Source: Zonotrichia leucophrys gambelii
Taxonomy: Eukaryota > Chordata > Aves > Passeriformes > Passerellidae
NCBI RefSeq assembly: GCF_028769735.1
Contig: NC_088194.1
Location: 1,682,319-1,746,318, forward strand
Reading direction: 5' to 3'
DNA length: 64,000 nucleotides
Position 1 is the first letter of the stretch. The number at the start of each line of letters is the position of its first letter. Below, piece by piece: positions 49,879 to 62,600 of the stretch. The notes under the pieces were generated by a model, which had not been told where the DNA came from, did no database searches, and was given only the letters and a program-made list of their open reading frames with translations. The translations under genes and the position numbers were made by a program.

Positions 49879-51980
49879 TTCCCCCCCTTTCATAAAAGGA
49901 GGAAGTAAATTATTTTACTTCCTACAAATTCTTATGACAACAAGTGTACTGTTGTGCCTTACCATGCACGTTTGATAATGGATAATCTTAAACTTACTCT
50001 AACTAATAGTAACAAAACTACAGTAGGATGACACAACTTATTAAAGATTCTATTTACAGTTGGTGACTACTTAAAAAGACCACATCTCACCAGTGATGAT
50101 CTGCATTTTGTTATATTCTTTGCAGAATTCTAGCTATTTCTTTTTGTATCACATTGGACAGTTCTCTCTGCTTCTTTGAGTTTTTCTTTAGGATCTTTAG
50201 TAGGTCTTGGTGCTTAATTAATTCTTTTACTAATCTAAGGTCCGTTCTAATAGGAATAGGTGATAGTCTGTGATTCATTGTGTAATTGCTTTCAATCAAC
50301 TGGTGGGATGTCACTCAGTCTAAGTACGAAAAACTACACTTGATAATCTTAACAAATTACAAATACAGAAATTAGAATGATTTCTACTAGGCAAAATAAA
50401 ATCATTGCTATCAATTTTTACAGCAGCACAAGTATTTCTCAGGCACACACACTCTTTTCCAGTATATACGAGCACAGTTTTTGGTCAGCGACTGGATGAA
50501 CTACGAAGTGACAAATACTCTGTTCAGTGTCTAAACACACGTCCTGGGCATTAATAGTATTGCTTTCACAAATGAATCTGATCTGTTCTCTAGTAATGCA
50601 GGATTCTAAGTTTACTATCTGCCTGCCACTTTTCATTCATCTTTTGTGCTCCCACTCTATATTCTGAAGGGTAGAGTATTGTTTTTTCATGGTTTAATCT
50701 TAGTGCAATGATGGGATGGATAACATAAACAGTGGCATTATGTATGGTAAGCACAAAGGCAGTGGCCACATTAGAAACAGGATCATAGGTGAAATTCACC
50801 ATAGTCCACCAGGATTGAAACTTCCTTTCAAAATCAATTGCATTATCTCAAACAATTTTCTAAATTTCAGCTGGAAAATGACTTTCACCCCTTTCCCTTA
50901 TGATCAGAGCTGCTGTTTGCATCTATAACTGTGCTTGTATACAACTGAAAGCTAAAGACACATTATCCTGAACTGTACGAAGTGCTTTTGCTATCAACAT
51001 GTGGTCTTGGTCCCCTGCTTTTTTGTATTTTCTTACTTTGGCAGTACTTTTGAAATCTGCCACTGGCTAGTTCTTAATGCCAATAGAGATGACTGTAAAG
51101 GCTGCTTCAATTTTGTTAGGCTACCTGCTGCAGTGGCCAGTTTATTCATCAGTATTTTTGAATCAATTCCATTTAAAACTCTTAATCTTGTCCTTAATAT
51201 CTCAGTTAGATCCTTTCTTATTCTGCTCTGGAGATATAGTTGTCTTTGTAACTTCGTTGTCTAGCCTTCAAAGGATGTTTTTAGGAAGGAGGAGCAGGCT
51301 GGTTGGATTTTTGAGATGTTAGTTTGCATTAGCAACTCAACTCTTTTGAGAGACCATTCTGGATTGAATAATAGTTGTTGTTCTCTCACATTCTTAACTA
51401 TGTAGGGGCCCATTTCATACACTTTAGGTTCAAGTTTGGGTTGAGTCTGAACTATTTGAGTCCTAGTACAGGTTGTATAAGGCCCCACTGTTGTAAAAAG
51501 TGCAGTGTCTACTTTGAATTTAAATGAAAGTCTGATAGCAACTGGAGCTCAAAGGCAGGTCACTTCTACAGGCTGTATTAAGGTGAAATTACACCAACAG
51601 TCTGATTGACTTAGGCTATCACAAACTTCCTGGTGTTCATATAAACCAGGTGAGGTTGAGTCGCTAATTGCATCTGGTCTCTCATAAGCCGTGTTATTGA
51701 TGACCTGGCACTTTACTTTGATTTCTTCTCCTCTGATTCTTTGAAGTGCCCATGGTTCTCATTCCTGCCATTCTTGCTCCTCACATACCCGATTCCCGTG
51801 GATTACTACAGTAGATACGTTTGAATCTTTTATCTCAGGAAGTTCTCTCATGGATCCAGTGTACTGATTAAAAGCCTGGGACCAAGGCCATTCAGCATTG
51901 CTTTGGATAGAGGTACTCTCTAGTTCTGAAACTTCAGTTATAATTACATACAAAACAATTCTGTAAACTAAAGTATGAAC
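49879..51980 (-). pseudogene. Proviral env region, degenerate
   Basis: Between the integrase C-terminus and the polypurine tract (GAAAGGGGGGGAA on minus) lie several broken frames. One is cysteine-rich (50636-50439, with RFICESNTINAQDVCLDT) and one is rich in charged heptads (50314-50111, LKKNSKKQRELSNVIQ). Position argues for envelope; sequence similarity to a known Env was not recognised. Stops interrupt all frames. Confidence 0.5.
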
Positions 51981-54950
51981 TACCCCCGACTGCAATATAC
52001 TAATTTTGCCTGAGTAAGTTTTAGTCTCAGTTCATTGTCATCTGGTGTCACTGGTGTCACTCTCCAAGGGACTTCTAGGGCTTTCTTCACTCGAGAGTGA
52101 TGGATCCAGGCATTCTGCTCTTTGATTTTGATTGCAGTGAAGGTGGTGAGAAGTACTTGCAGCGGTCTCTCCCACTGTGGTTCCAAAGTCTTCTCTGTAA
52201 GAGACTTAACATATACATCATCCCCAGGCTGTCTAACTCCTTGCTCCGAGTTCCAGCCGCATGTTTCTCAATTTCTCTGAGTTATTTGCTTAAAGCCACC
52301 ACGTAGGTGGCCAGTGTTATCACCCTAATGCGGGTGGACCTTCCTTTTGTATTCCATATGGTCTTCTATAAGGCATTTCAAAAGAATTCAGCATTCCTTT
52401 AGCTCAAGGTTTAGTTCGAATTCACAATAGTGCCAGTGGAAGAGCTTGGGGCTAGGGTAGATGAACTTCTTACCCTAGTCTTATAATTTGCTGCTTAATC
52501 AAATGATTCATTTTCTCTACCTGGCTACTTGATTGGGGCAGTATGGAGTGTGAAGTTCCTAATCTATGCCCAGCTGGCTACTAATCTGTTGCACTGCTTT
52601 GGAAATGAAATATGATTCTCTATCTGAGGATATTGTGGCTGGAACTCGGAAGTGTAGTATTATTTCTTGTAACAATACTCTGGGCACCTCTTGAGCTTTG
52701 ACAGTTCTGGTGGGGAATGTTTCTGGTCACCTTGAAAATGTATCTATCAATACTAGTAAATAATGATACCCCCCTTTCCTTGGGATATCTGAAAAGTTAA
52801 TTTGCCACTGCTGTACAGGCCCGTGGCCTCTCTCAGTCTGACCGAGTTTTGGCCTGGGGTATTTTTGGGGTTAGTCTGCAGGCAAGGATCACATTGTCGG
52901 CTTACGTGAGTGATAGTGGCATATAAATTCCTGACAACAATAAATTCTTTCAATCAGATGTATGTTCTAGAAAGCCTGTGGAAATTACTACTTCGAAGTC
53001 AACACTTCATTTCAATGCACTCTGTATCACTGGCAGCCTTTGGTAAAGGAGCCACACTCTATAAAAAGCTTTTAAGTAGTTACACCCTAGTGTGTTTTCT
53101 AGTGCTCTTCCTTCGCTAGTAACCATGAAAATGGGAAGGGATTACTAGCTCTCTTTCCATGGTAGCCCACCCCTTGTAGTTGTATGTCCCTTTTGATTAG
53201 TATTATTGTATTATGGCTTACCTTCGAGGAAAATCTGTCTATAATTACCTCACCCTTTGCTGCTTTCTTTGCCTCTCCATCTGCCAGCTCATTTCTTTCT
53301 TCCAATTTTAAGCTCACTCTCTGGTGTGCCTTAATATGCTTTTTCAGGTAGCTGAACTGCTTCCAGCAGCCAGATTGTCTCTTCTTCCCTTGCGAGGTTA
53401 GCAATCCCCTCTCCTTCCAGATGGCTCCATATGTATGCATGACTCCGAATGCCTTTTGCTGTTTCTAAGGCATGAGTCAATGCATTTATCTCAGCCTTCT
53501 GTGCAGAGGTACCTGTTGGTAAGGGTCCAGACTCGATTACCTCTCTGCAGGTAGTCACTGTCTACTTTGCATGTCGCTTTCCACTGGCAGTGTAGCTGCT
53601 CCTGTCGGTGAACCAGGTCTTGGCATCGTCCAAAGAGTGTCCTTTAAGTCTGGGTGGCTGGAGTAGGTAGCTTCAATGGTTTCTAGGCAATCATGGTGTA
53701 TTGCTTCTCCTTGATTCCACTGAGAAAAGAAGCTGGGTTGACAATATTAGTCACCACTATCTCTACATCATCTTGCTCTACCATGATGGCCTGGTATTTC
53801 AGAAACCTCTGTGGTGAAAGCCAGTGGCCACCCTTTACTTCCAGTACTGCGGACACTGTGTGGGACACTAGCACAGTCATTTTTGTCCTAGGGTAGACTT
53901 GGGTGCCTCTTGAATATTCAGCACAACTGCTGCTACACCTCTGAGGCAACCTGGCCATCCTTTGGCTGTTGCATCTAGTTGCTTAGAGAGGTAAGCAACT
54001 GCCCTTCAGTATGGACCCAGGTGCTGAGCCAGTATTCCCAGGGCAATTCCTTGCATGGAAAAATAGAAAGAATGTTTTACTTCCATCTGGAAGTCTCAAA
54101 GCTGGAGCTGACATGAGGGCACTCTTTAGCTGGTGAAAGGCCCGTGTGGCTTCTTTTGTCCACTGGAGATCTCTGTTTCCACCGGCAATAAGAGCATAGA
54201 GGGGTCTAACGAGCAGTCCATAATTATAAACCCATAGCTGGCACCACCTTGCCATGCTTAAGAAGTTTCGGAGTGCCTTCGTTGTCTGGGGTTTTGGGGT
54301 TTGGCATATGGCTTCCATGCCTTAAAGTCTGCTGCTCAGCACTCACGTCTTACTCCAGGTAGATTACTTTCTGTTTCACTACCTGTGCCTTTTTCTTTGA
54401 GACTCTGCATCCTTGGAGTCCTAGGAAATACAAAAGGCTTACCGTCCAGGCTTCCCTTGTCCAAGTGGTGACTAGAAGATCCTCTATGTACTGCAACAGC
54501 CTCCTTTCCTCTTGTGGAGCTTCCTGGGACTCTGGGTCTTTGCAAGCTGTTCTCCAATCGGAGTGGGGAATTTTTGAAGCCTTTGGGCACATGGACCATG
54601 TGAGCTGTGTTTGAATGCAAAAATGTTCTGGCTGGCTTCGTGGATAGGGAGGCAAAAGAAGGCATCTCTTAGGCCTAAAACAGTGAACCAGGTTAGCTCA
54701 GGTGCTAAACAAGTTAGTAAAGTATATGGATTTGCTACCACAGGGTATAAATTCTGTGTTATCTTATTGACAGCCTTCAATCCAGTGCTATCAATTATTG
54801 GGCTGATTCCTTCCTTATCTTCCTTTTGAGGGTACTGCTCAATTCTCACTGGTTGTGTTCTTTCCTTAAGCTTGATTACTATGTGGGGGCATTTTTCACC
54901 GTCTCTGGTACAGCAGAGGCCCATACCCTCGAAAACACTTATTTACTTAT
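51980..54950 (-). pseudogene. Proviral pol region (RT, RNase H, integrase), degenerate
   Basis: In minus-strand order: reverse transcriptase pieces from 54924 (KAVNKITQNLYPVVANPYT, WFTVLGLRDAFFCLPIH), the catalytic box near 54490 reading QYIEDLLV (YxDD with its first aspartate changed to glutamate), connection domain near 54318-53983 (RPLYALIAGGNRDLQWTKEA), RNase H-like pieces near 53558-53290 (AQKAEINALTHALETAKG), integrase zinc-finger remnant near 52915-52840 (HVSRQCDPCLQTNPK), and integrase C-terminal part 52186-51990 (VLLTTFTAIKIKEQNAWIHH). Frames change repeatedly and stops are common, so no polyprotein can be made. Confidence 0.85.
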
Positions 54951-57200
54951 TCTCATATCTTTTTACTAATATCTTTCTTAATTTCAATGGCTGTTAATGT
55001 TAAACCTAACATCTTTATATCATTTGCCTCCAGAGTAACCTTTCTCATTTGAGACTGTTTAGCAAATTGAGCGAATTGTACAAAAGCTTCTAAGTACACA
55101 TAGTACACATGTTACTATAAAGATTTGCAAAAGTATTCCTTCTCAGACTGGCCAGTTGTTCCCCACACTACAGCATAAGCATTCTCCACAGGTACTAAAG
55201 CTTTATTTAAAACTGAATATATGGCCCTTGTGTTGACTAAAATTCTACTCTTTTCTTTCTTCTGATCTTACTGCCTCTTGCAGAGGGGTCTGTTACCTCC
55301 TGGTTCTGGATGAAATTGAGCTGCCAGGAGGGGGATGGGTTCGAGTGGGTACACTTTTGGAGCCTAAGTCTTCTTCCCTTTTGGGGAGGTCATCTTTATC
55401 CTTCCTCCCTTACCTTAGGAGGAGCCTTAAAAAATCATATGTACTCATTTTACGAACTGTAATCTCTTTGCATTTCAGCATGATAATCTTTGTCTGACTT
55501 CATACATTGCTATCTTATGCTGCATGCTGAACAACACATTTGATTTGCTTTCTCTTTGCCTTGTTATCCTTTTCAAGGGCCAAGACCAGAGGGCGGTCTG
55601 ATCTCACAGTCTCTTTGCCGTTCTGGGTGGTTTCTTAAAATTAAAACACGCATCAGCATACAAAAACCCCATCCCATTTACCTTCGTATTTTAAAACAGT
55701 ACTAACTGCAATGAAGTGTTATAAATCTTTTTATTTTCTGAGCTGCTCCTACTGGCAGCCTTGTCCCAGTAAGCCCCTCCAAAAAGGGGCTAATTTAGGA
55801 ACCTCTTTGCTCTGGTCAGTTCTCATTATCTCTTTCTCCTTGCCATATCTCACTTCCACCCAAACCTCTTTTCACAGACCTTCACAGTAGTTTCTCAGTC
55901 TTCCTCCTACACACACAAAGCTCCAGGTGGCAGGTATCAGATGTGATTTCTCACACACGAGCCTTAAGATCTTAGGTTCTGAATCAGCTTGATCAGAAAC
56001 CTTTAATTTAGACTCGGGGCATGTGCCCTGATGCGTATTAGAACAGCAATACCAGCGTTTCTCACAAACTCTGCACTGCAATAATACTAATGCAGCGTGA
56101 CAGCCTCTTGATGCACCAAAGGATCTGAGGAATTGCCCGCAAAGGCAGGCTATTCCGTTTATTACAGAGAACTCTAATTCCCTACAGCAGACTGTTCTCA
56201 ATCCAGACCTACTATCGTACCAGCTGAAGTCTCATAAACTCATTCATCTCTTCTATCTAAACTCTGTTTTACAAAATATCAGTCTTTTCTAGTTCTCTTC
56301 TTGCACAATCTAATTAAGCACTGTGTCTACTTATGCACTGTGTCACTCCCCACACTTGTTTTACTGCCTTGCAAAAAGGCTGTGCTTGTCACAGCAGAAA
56401 CTCTGCCCACAGACACAGACACCCCCCCCCCCCCACGTCCCTTATCTCCAATTCACTAGAGGCAAGGCTTGAATTGCTGTGGAGGGGAGAATTCTTGGAA
56501 TTCCTTTAATTTGCTTTACCATAGTTAAACATAAATCACCATACCATTGTTCTTCTGTGTAAAATGCTACCCTTGTTTCAAACAAAATCTTAAAATCTCC
56601 ACAAACACCACTATATAATTCGAGAATCACATTGCCACAATGCAGTGGAAGAAAATCACCACACAAAATCACTGGGAAAGGGCATATCTCTCAAAGTGCC
56701 CACTTTGCTCAACACAACACAGCATACCATAATTCAGCATTTACTCACATCAGTTTTCCATTGACACAATCAAAATAACAGCACACAGTCCAGAGATCAG
56801 GACCAAACATCCAGGGCAAAGGAACTCTCTGAGCTCGTACTCATGGTTAAAATATACCAAATCTACACAAATCACTACATTTAAACACAATAAATACCGT
56901 CACTGATATTTCTCCACTCGTTCTGCTTCTCTGCGGGGCAGTCTCCGCCCGCACAGCCTGCTGCAGCTGGCACCTCAGGCCTCACTCAGCTGCTCAAACA
57001 TGGGTAGTACTCACACCCCCGTGCCATGGGTGAACTCACTTGTTCACTTTCTCTTTCACATACCACACACGTGCACAATTACTGACACATTCACATTAAC
57101 CATACAACGATACAGTGTCTGACACACATACGCACATAGAGATTCACTCGACTCACCCCCAGGGTCCACCCTACCAGTCAATGAACTCCTGTCGCTAAGC
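54951..57200 (-). pseudogene. Proviral gag/leader region, degenerate
   Basis: Assigned to gag by position between primer site and RT. I could not recognise matrix or capsid motifs with confidence. The longest frame (56201-55872 on minus) is unusually cysteine-rich (CRVCEKRWYCCSNTHQGTC) and does not match the simple CCHC zinc knuckle expected of nucleocapsid. A poly-C run lies at 56425-56437. Confidence 0.4.
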
Positions 57201-57440
57201 CAGCAGCTCCATCAACTGCATCCATAGGCTGAGCACCCAGACGTCTCTGAGTGATTTACTCCCTAGCTCTGTTTTCCCCCGGGGGCCACTCAGTACATAC
57301 TGTATCTGCCACAGGCCAGCAGGTCCTTGTCTGTCCTCGCAGGAGGCAGGGTGAGACGAGCGGAGCCCCATCAAGAAAAAAAATCTTAGGGTGTGCCTTG
57401 GAGGTCTGTCTATCTCCCCTGCCCCTGCGGGGACAGAGAA

Positions 57441-57458
57441 GTCCCATCTGGGGTGCCA
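57441..57458 (-). other. Retroviral primer binding site
   Basis: Three bases inside the 5' LTR, the minus strand reads TGGCACCCCAGATGGGAC, with the TGG start of a tRNA primer site. It resembles the lysine-tRNA class (TGGCGCC...) but is not exact, so the primer is not assigned. Confidence 0.6.
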
Positions 57459-57461
57459 TAA

Positions 57462-57935
57462 TGTTTTGCGAAGAAAAGAAAAAGTACCCCACAACTTTGT
57501 AAAAGTTGTAAAGCTTGGTATGTTTCTTACAGAGCTGGACGCATGCGGAGATTGCTCTCCTCAAAAAAGGAATGCGTCCCTCTGAGAACTTCAGGTCTCT
57601 TTTTATCTCCCTCTCAAATACATATGCATACAGTACCACAATAAGTTCATACATATTCATTATTATGGGATTCGCATGACATTTGCCTATAGTTCCTTTT
57701 TATAAGAAAGAATTCCGAGGTCAGGTGACTTGCCCTTACAGCAGTCCCTGTCTCTCTCTATCATCTTCTGCCTCCCTGCCTTTATCTCTGTCCTTCACTG
57801 AAGTAACTTAACTGAGCTTAGGCCTTGCAGTCTGGCTAAATAACTATGGCTTCTAACCACAGACTTTACTCAAAAATGTACATTTCACCTGAATTAAAAT
57901 GGATGTCTATCCTGGAAAATTTTCCCTTTGCCTCA
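57462..57935 (-). repeat. 5' LTR of the provirus
   Basis: About 474 bp, collinear with 49402-49878. Its polyA signal is mutated (AAGAAA on minus, where the 3' LTR has AATAAA), and the hairpin is kept (acaactttgtaaaagttgt). Confidence 0.85.
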
Positions 57936-59634
57936 CAACACTGTTGGTTTTTGTGGCAGTTATAACCGCGGCCAGCAGGGGGCGCTGCAAGGGAGGCACT
58001 CCCCCCCAGCAGGGGGCGCCCCGGTCCAGCTCCATCCCCTCAGGGGCCATGGCGGCCTCGGACAGGAGGGAGGAGGGGAAATCGCTCCTTTTGCAAACTC
58101 ACGGGCACCAATCGCTCCCGGCACCACGACCGCCAGCGGGCAGAAGCCACCAAGGCAGCAGGTTGGATCCCAGTGCCCACTGGCAGCATAGCAGTGTCCT
58201 GGGGCCAGGCACACGCCCTACCCAACACCCACGAGCGCTCTCCATGATCCTGAATGGAAGGAAGGCAGGGCCTGACCCCAGGCAGGTCTCGGGTCCACAG
58301 CAGCACCTCTGGTGGCTTTACACCCAAGTTCTTGCAAACCCTCAGTCTTTCACTCAAGTGAGGAGGTCTGGGATTGAGCAGCTTTGGGGACACCTGGAAT
58401 CCAGACAGGGTCACTCCCCACACCCCCATCATGGCTGTGGCCAGAGCCCCTGCTCGGCATTTCGGCACCTTTCAATCCTTTCGGCTGGCCATGGCCTGAA
58501 GCAAAACATTCTTTCCATGAGGCTCCAGAAGGCTGCAGGTTTAGTTCAAGTAAGAGGGTCCTGGTCTGGTTGTTTAGCTGAGCGTTATGGATTGTGCAGT
58601 AGTTTTGTGGTTCTCTTGGTGCCTTACAAAGAGGAAGAAATGAACAATTGCTGCATTTCCAGGCTGGTTCCCTCTCAACTGCCACTGCATTTGTGGTTTC
58701 CAGCCAGCCCTGCTCTGAGAACCAAGGAAAAACTCTCAAAAGAGCCACTCCTTGGGCTCCCTTTGGGTTTTGTGTTTCTTGCAGGGCTGAGCAAACCACA
58801 GGCAGGCCTTTTTCCCCCCATAGAATTCTCACCTCTGCATCAGCTCCACAGCATAAGAGCCTCTTAGAAGCTGTCTGGAGTCATACCCAGTCTGCCAACA
58901 ACTTATGGGGGCTGTGCTGGGCCCTAGGTCACACCAAAATCTGAGGAATCGAGGGAAGGAGTTGAGACCCATGGGTCCATCCAGGCACAATTCATCCCTG
59001 GCACCTCCATTCCCCTGGAAACCAAATTATAGGAGTCCGATTCCTTGGGTCTCACCATGCCTGCGACTCACATCATAGTCCTCAAATTCCCCAGGATCTC
59101 CATGGCCCAGGACCCCATTCCAAGGAACCCTCTCCCGTTCATTAAAACATTTGAAATCTCCCTTGCCCCGCAACTTTGATTCTCCCAGGACCCTCATTCC
59201 CCCAGTATCCTCATTCCATGACCCCAGATCCCTGGCATCGATATTCCCCTGGGACTCCCATCCCTGAGTCCCCTCAGACCTGGGGAACCTCATTATCATG
59301 GCAACCCCATCCCTGGTGACTCCCCTCTTCAGGACCTCCATTCCCAGGGACCCCATCCCTGGGATTCCCTATTCCCCTGGATATGAATCCCTGGCTCCCT
59401 AAAGCCACTGAGCCCCCCACACCTGGGAACCCCATGTCCCACTGTGTCACATCCAACCTTGTCCCATCCTGTCCCCACCCTGCCCACAGACTGTGCCCAG
59501 TTTGTGGTCACCCTGCCCCCACCAAGGGCCACGTACACATGAGGGCGAGACCTGACCTCGCTTCCTTCCCCTTTGGCCAAAGAGCCACCACCCAGGGGAC
59601 AGCCACCCCCAGCAGCGAGTGACAGCCAGTGCAC
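57936..59634. other. 5' flank of FCRL locus 6, inverted modules
   Basis: No gene. 57940-58260 is the inverse of 38330-38740; 58500-58850 is the inverse of the 30410-30690 module; 58900-59630 is the flank next to the leader exon, as upstream of loci 3 and 5. Confidence 0.6.
57972..58019 (+). promoter_or_regulatory. Pair of CTCF-like core motifs
   Basis: CCAGCAGGGGGCGC occurs twice, at 57972-57985 and 58006-58019, both in + orientation, an exact fit to the CTCF core. The inverse module at 38.66 kb has one intact copy in the opposite orientation; its second copy there is degraded. Confidence 0.62.
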
Positions 59635-62600
59635 ATGGCTGGGGACACCGGGATGGCCGGGAAGGTGGTGCTGCTCCTTTGGGGTGAGTGCCCCAGGGTC
59701 TGACACCCCAAGGATGGGGAGGAGACGGGGCACAGGGGGGCTGCCAGGTCCCCTGAGGTCCCCAATGCCAGCAGTGCCAGTTCATGGTACCCACAGTGGA
59801 CCTTGGTGGGAATGGAGATGTAGGGTGGCTTTGGGAACAGGAAGATGGGGCAGGAATCTGGGGATGGGGATGTGGGGACAGGAATGTGGGGACTGGCACC
59901 TTTGGGCTCAGGTAGCTCTGGGCATAGGGACAAGGGAACTGGGATGCAGGGACAGAAGGTGACAAGAACAGGGAGGATGTGGCCATGAGGATGGGATCAT
60001 GGGGATGGGATCATGAGCTGGTGGGGGTGACCTGGGCCAGCATGGGCTGTGTCTGTGGTGTCCTCGTGCCCGGGGTATCCACAGTGTCACCATGTTCTGG
60101 TTCACCCAAGGGTGGCCCTCGTGTCCCTCTGTTCCCAAGGTGTCTGCGGCACATCTATGTTGTGCATGGGTGTCTCTTACACAGACATGTTCCCTTGCCT
60201 TGCCAAATCTTTTGGGGTCCACCCACACACATTTTTCCATAAGAACTGCTGTCCCCACGGGGACAGCTTGGGGACAGCCCCCACCCGCTGTGCCCCCTGT
60301 GTCTCTGTCCCCACGGACCCACCCCCACTGATCACTGTCCCTTCTTCCTTCCAGCCCAGACCCTCAACCTCACTGGTGAATCCTCAGGGGATGCCATGTC
60401 CCCACCCCGCTGTCCCCAGCCCCACACTGGGCCTGGCAGGCTGGTGTCCCCTGTCACTCACAAGTGCCCAGACCACCCAGCTTCTCGTGGAGCCCCCCTG
60501 GAGGCCGACGGTGCTGTGGGACCGGGTGACACTGATCTGCCAGGGCTCAGGGACTGCCCATGCCACCACCTGGTACAAGTATGGGCAGCACTGGGGGCAG
60601 GGACATGACAACGTCACTGTCACCGAGAGTGGCATGTACAAGTGTGACAGACCGGGCACAGGGCACAGTCCCCCTGTGAGCCTTTTAGATGGTAAGGGGA
60701 TGTTTGGGTGTCCCCAACCTGGAAACTGTAGGGACCCCGAGGGTTCTGGGTGGGCTCCTCTCCTTGGCTCACCTCCTGTGTGACCAGAGCCCATCCACTG
60801 CTCTGGAGACAGCCCAGAGCATCCCCTTGAGGGATGGAATCCCCATGTTGGATTTGGGGATCCCTGGTCCTCTGGGTGTGACTCAATGGGGAATCCTGGT
60901 GTCATCAGGTGTGTAAGGACCCCTCTGTCCCCCAGACTGGCTGGTGCTGCAGGTGCCGTTGGGGGCGCTGCTGGAGGGGGACATGGTGACACTGCACTGC
61001 CGGGGTTGGCAGAACCACACAGTCAAATTGATGTCCTTCTACCACGAGGGGAAGAAACTGGAAGGGGCTCGGCGATGGGACCAAGCTGTCCCTGGTCCCC
61101 TTTGCAGCTGAACCACAATGACCGCTATCGCTGCAGGGGCTGGGTGAGGTGCTGGTTCTGGGAGGAGTCAGTGCCGGTGACAGTGACAGTACAGGGTGAG
61201 CATCCAAGAGCATCTCAGTGTGGAGGACTCTTGTTGGAATTGGGAATCCCTGGTGTGCTGCGTGTGACCCAATGGGGGGATCCCAAAAGAACAGGACACC
61301 AGGTGTGACAGGATCCCCATGTCCCCAGCATGGTTGGTGCTGCAGGTGTCATCGCGGGAGCTGCTGGAGGGGGACACGGTGACACTGCACTGTCGGTCAC
61401 TGGAATGTGATTCTACCGTGGGAACAAGGAGGTGGAGAGGTCCCTCAATGGGACCGAGCTGTCACTGTCCCACCTGCAGCTGCACCACAGCGGCCGCTAC
61501 AGCTGCGAGGGCTTGGTGGACTCTGAAATGTCACCATGGGCACAGTCGGCACCAGTGACAGCGACAGTGCACGGTGAGCAGTCCACAATTGCCACTCCAA
61601 CCCCCCCACACTCCCTCCCTATTTACTCAGGCTCACAAATCTACCTCCCTTCTCCTTTCCAGAGGATTTCATGGTGCTGGTAGATCACTCTGAGCCCACC
61701 AATAGGACCCCCCTGAGTCTCAGCTGCCTCAGCACCCCCAGGCCCCTGCGGCCCCGAGCCCCCCTCCTGCACGTGTTCTACTGGGACGGGCAGGTGGTGG
61801 GGGGCCCGCAGGGGTCCCCGCAGCTGCTGGTGCCCGCCGTGGGGGTCTCCCACTCAGGGAATTACAGCAGCCAGGTGCGCTCTGAGGGCGGGGCCGTGCG
61901 GAAGAGCAACGCCCAGCTCTGTGTCAGGGTGCACAGTGCGTGCAGGGATGGGCATGGCGAGCCCCGACAAGCCCGCCAGATCCCCTGCTGGGCACCTCCA
62001 TGTCCCCCTGACACATTTTTGGGGTCCCTCCACCTCTGCCCTGTGTCCCCTCACCCCTCTGTGGTGTGATCCTATCCCCAACATCCCCCATCACATTCAT
62101 CCCCCCTGCCCCCATCCTCCCACACTGGCTGCCAGCCCCTCCCTGTGGCATCAGCCCTGTCTCTGTACCCACAGTGCCCATGACCAATGCCACCATCACC
62201 CCCAGTCCCCTGTCACACCAGGCGCGTGCAGGTGACATTTGCCCGGGGTCCCCTCCTGGAGCTCAGGGACATCGATGTAGGACATTCGGGCACTTACCGG
62301 TGCTTGGCCACCAACCAGCTGGGACAGGGCGGGCACCGCGTGTTCCGGGCACTCAGCCTTGAGCTGGCCCTGGAGGTGACATGTGGGTCACCCTGGGTCA
62401 CAGGTGAGATCACACAGAGTTGCTGGGTTGTTCAGGATGCCTACAGTTCAGGGTGACTCCAGTGTGTCCCCCTCTGTCCCCAGCAGTGGCTGTGAATGTC
62501 GGCAGGACCCTCCTGTTCCTGCTCCTGCTCCTGGCTGTCACTGGGGGCTGTCACTGGTGCCACAACCAGGGTGGGTGAAAATCAGGGGGGATGGGGGTCC

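Larger units (their letters stand above)
49402..57935 (-). mobile_element. Degenerate gammaretrovirus-like provirus with two LTRs
   Basis: An endogenous retrovirus on the minus strand: 5' LTR 57935-57462, primer site 57458-57441, gag region about 57.2-54.95 kb, pol about 54.95-52.0 kb, env region about 52.0-49.9 kb, polypurine tract 49891-49879, 3' LTR 49878-49402. The RT and integrase signatures are of the gammaretrovirus (class I, ERV1) type. All frames are broken by stops and frameshifts, and it is presumably inactive. The LTRs clearly differ from each other, so it is not recent. I found no matching target duplication. Confidence 0.85.

Noticed and set aside
53331..54924. Minus-strand frames as host genes
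   Set aside because: They are ordered retroviral RT and RNase H fragments between paired LTRs.
49402..57935. Target-site duplication of the provirus
   Set aside because: Flanks (cactgag left, caacac right) do not match at 4-6 bp; ends may be altered by mutation or recombination.
38658..58019. Convergent CTCF loop around loci 4 and 5
   Set aside because: The motifs point outward, not toward each other, so a simple loop is not predicted.
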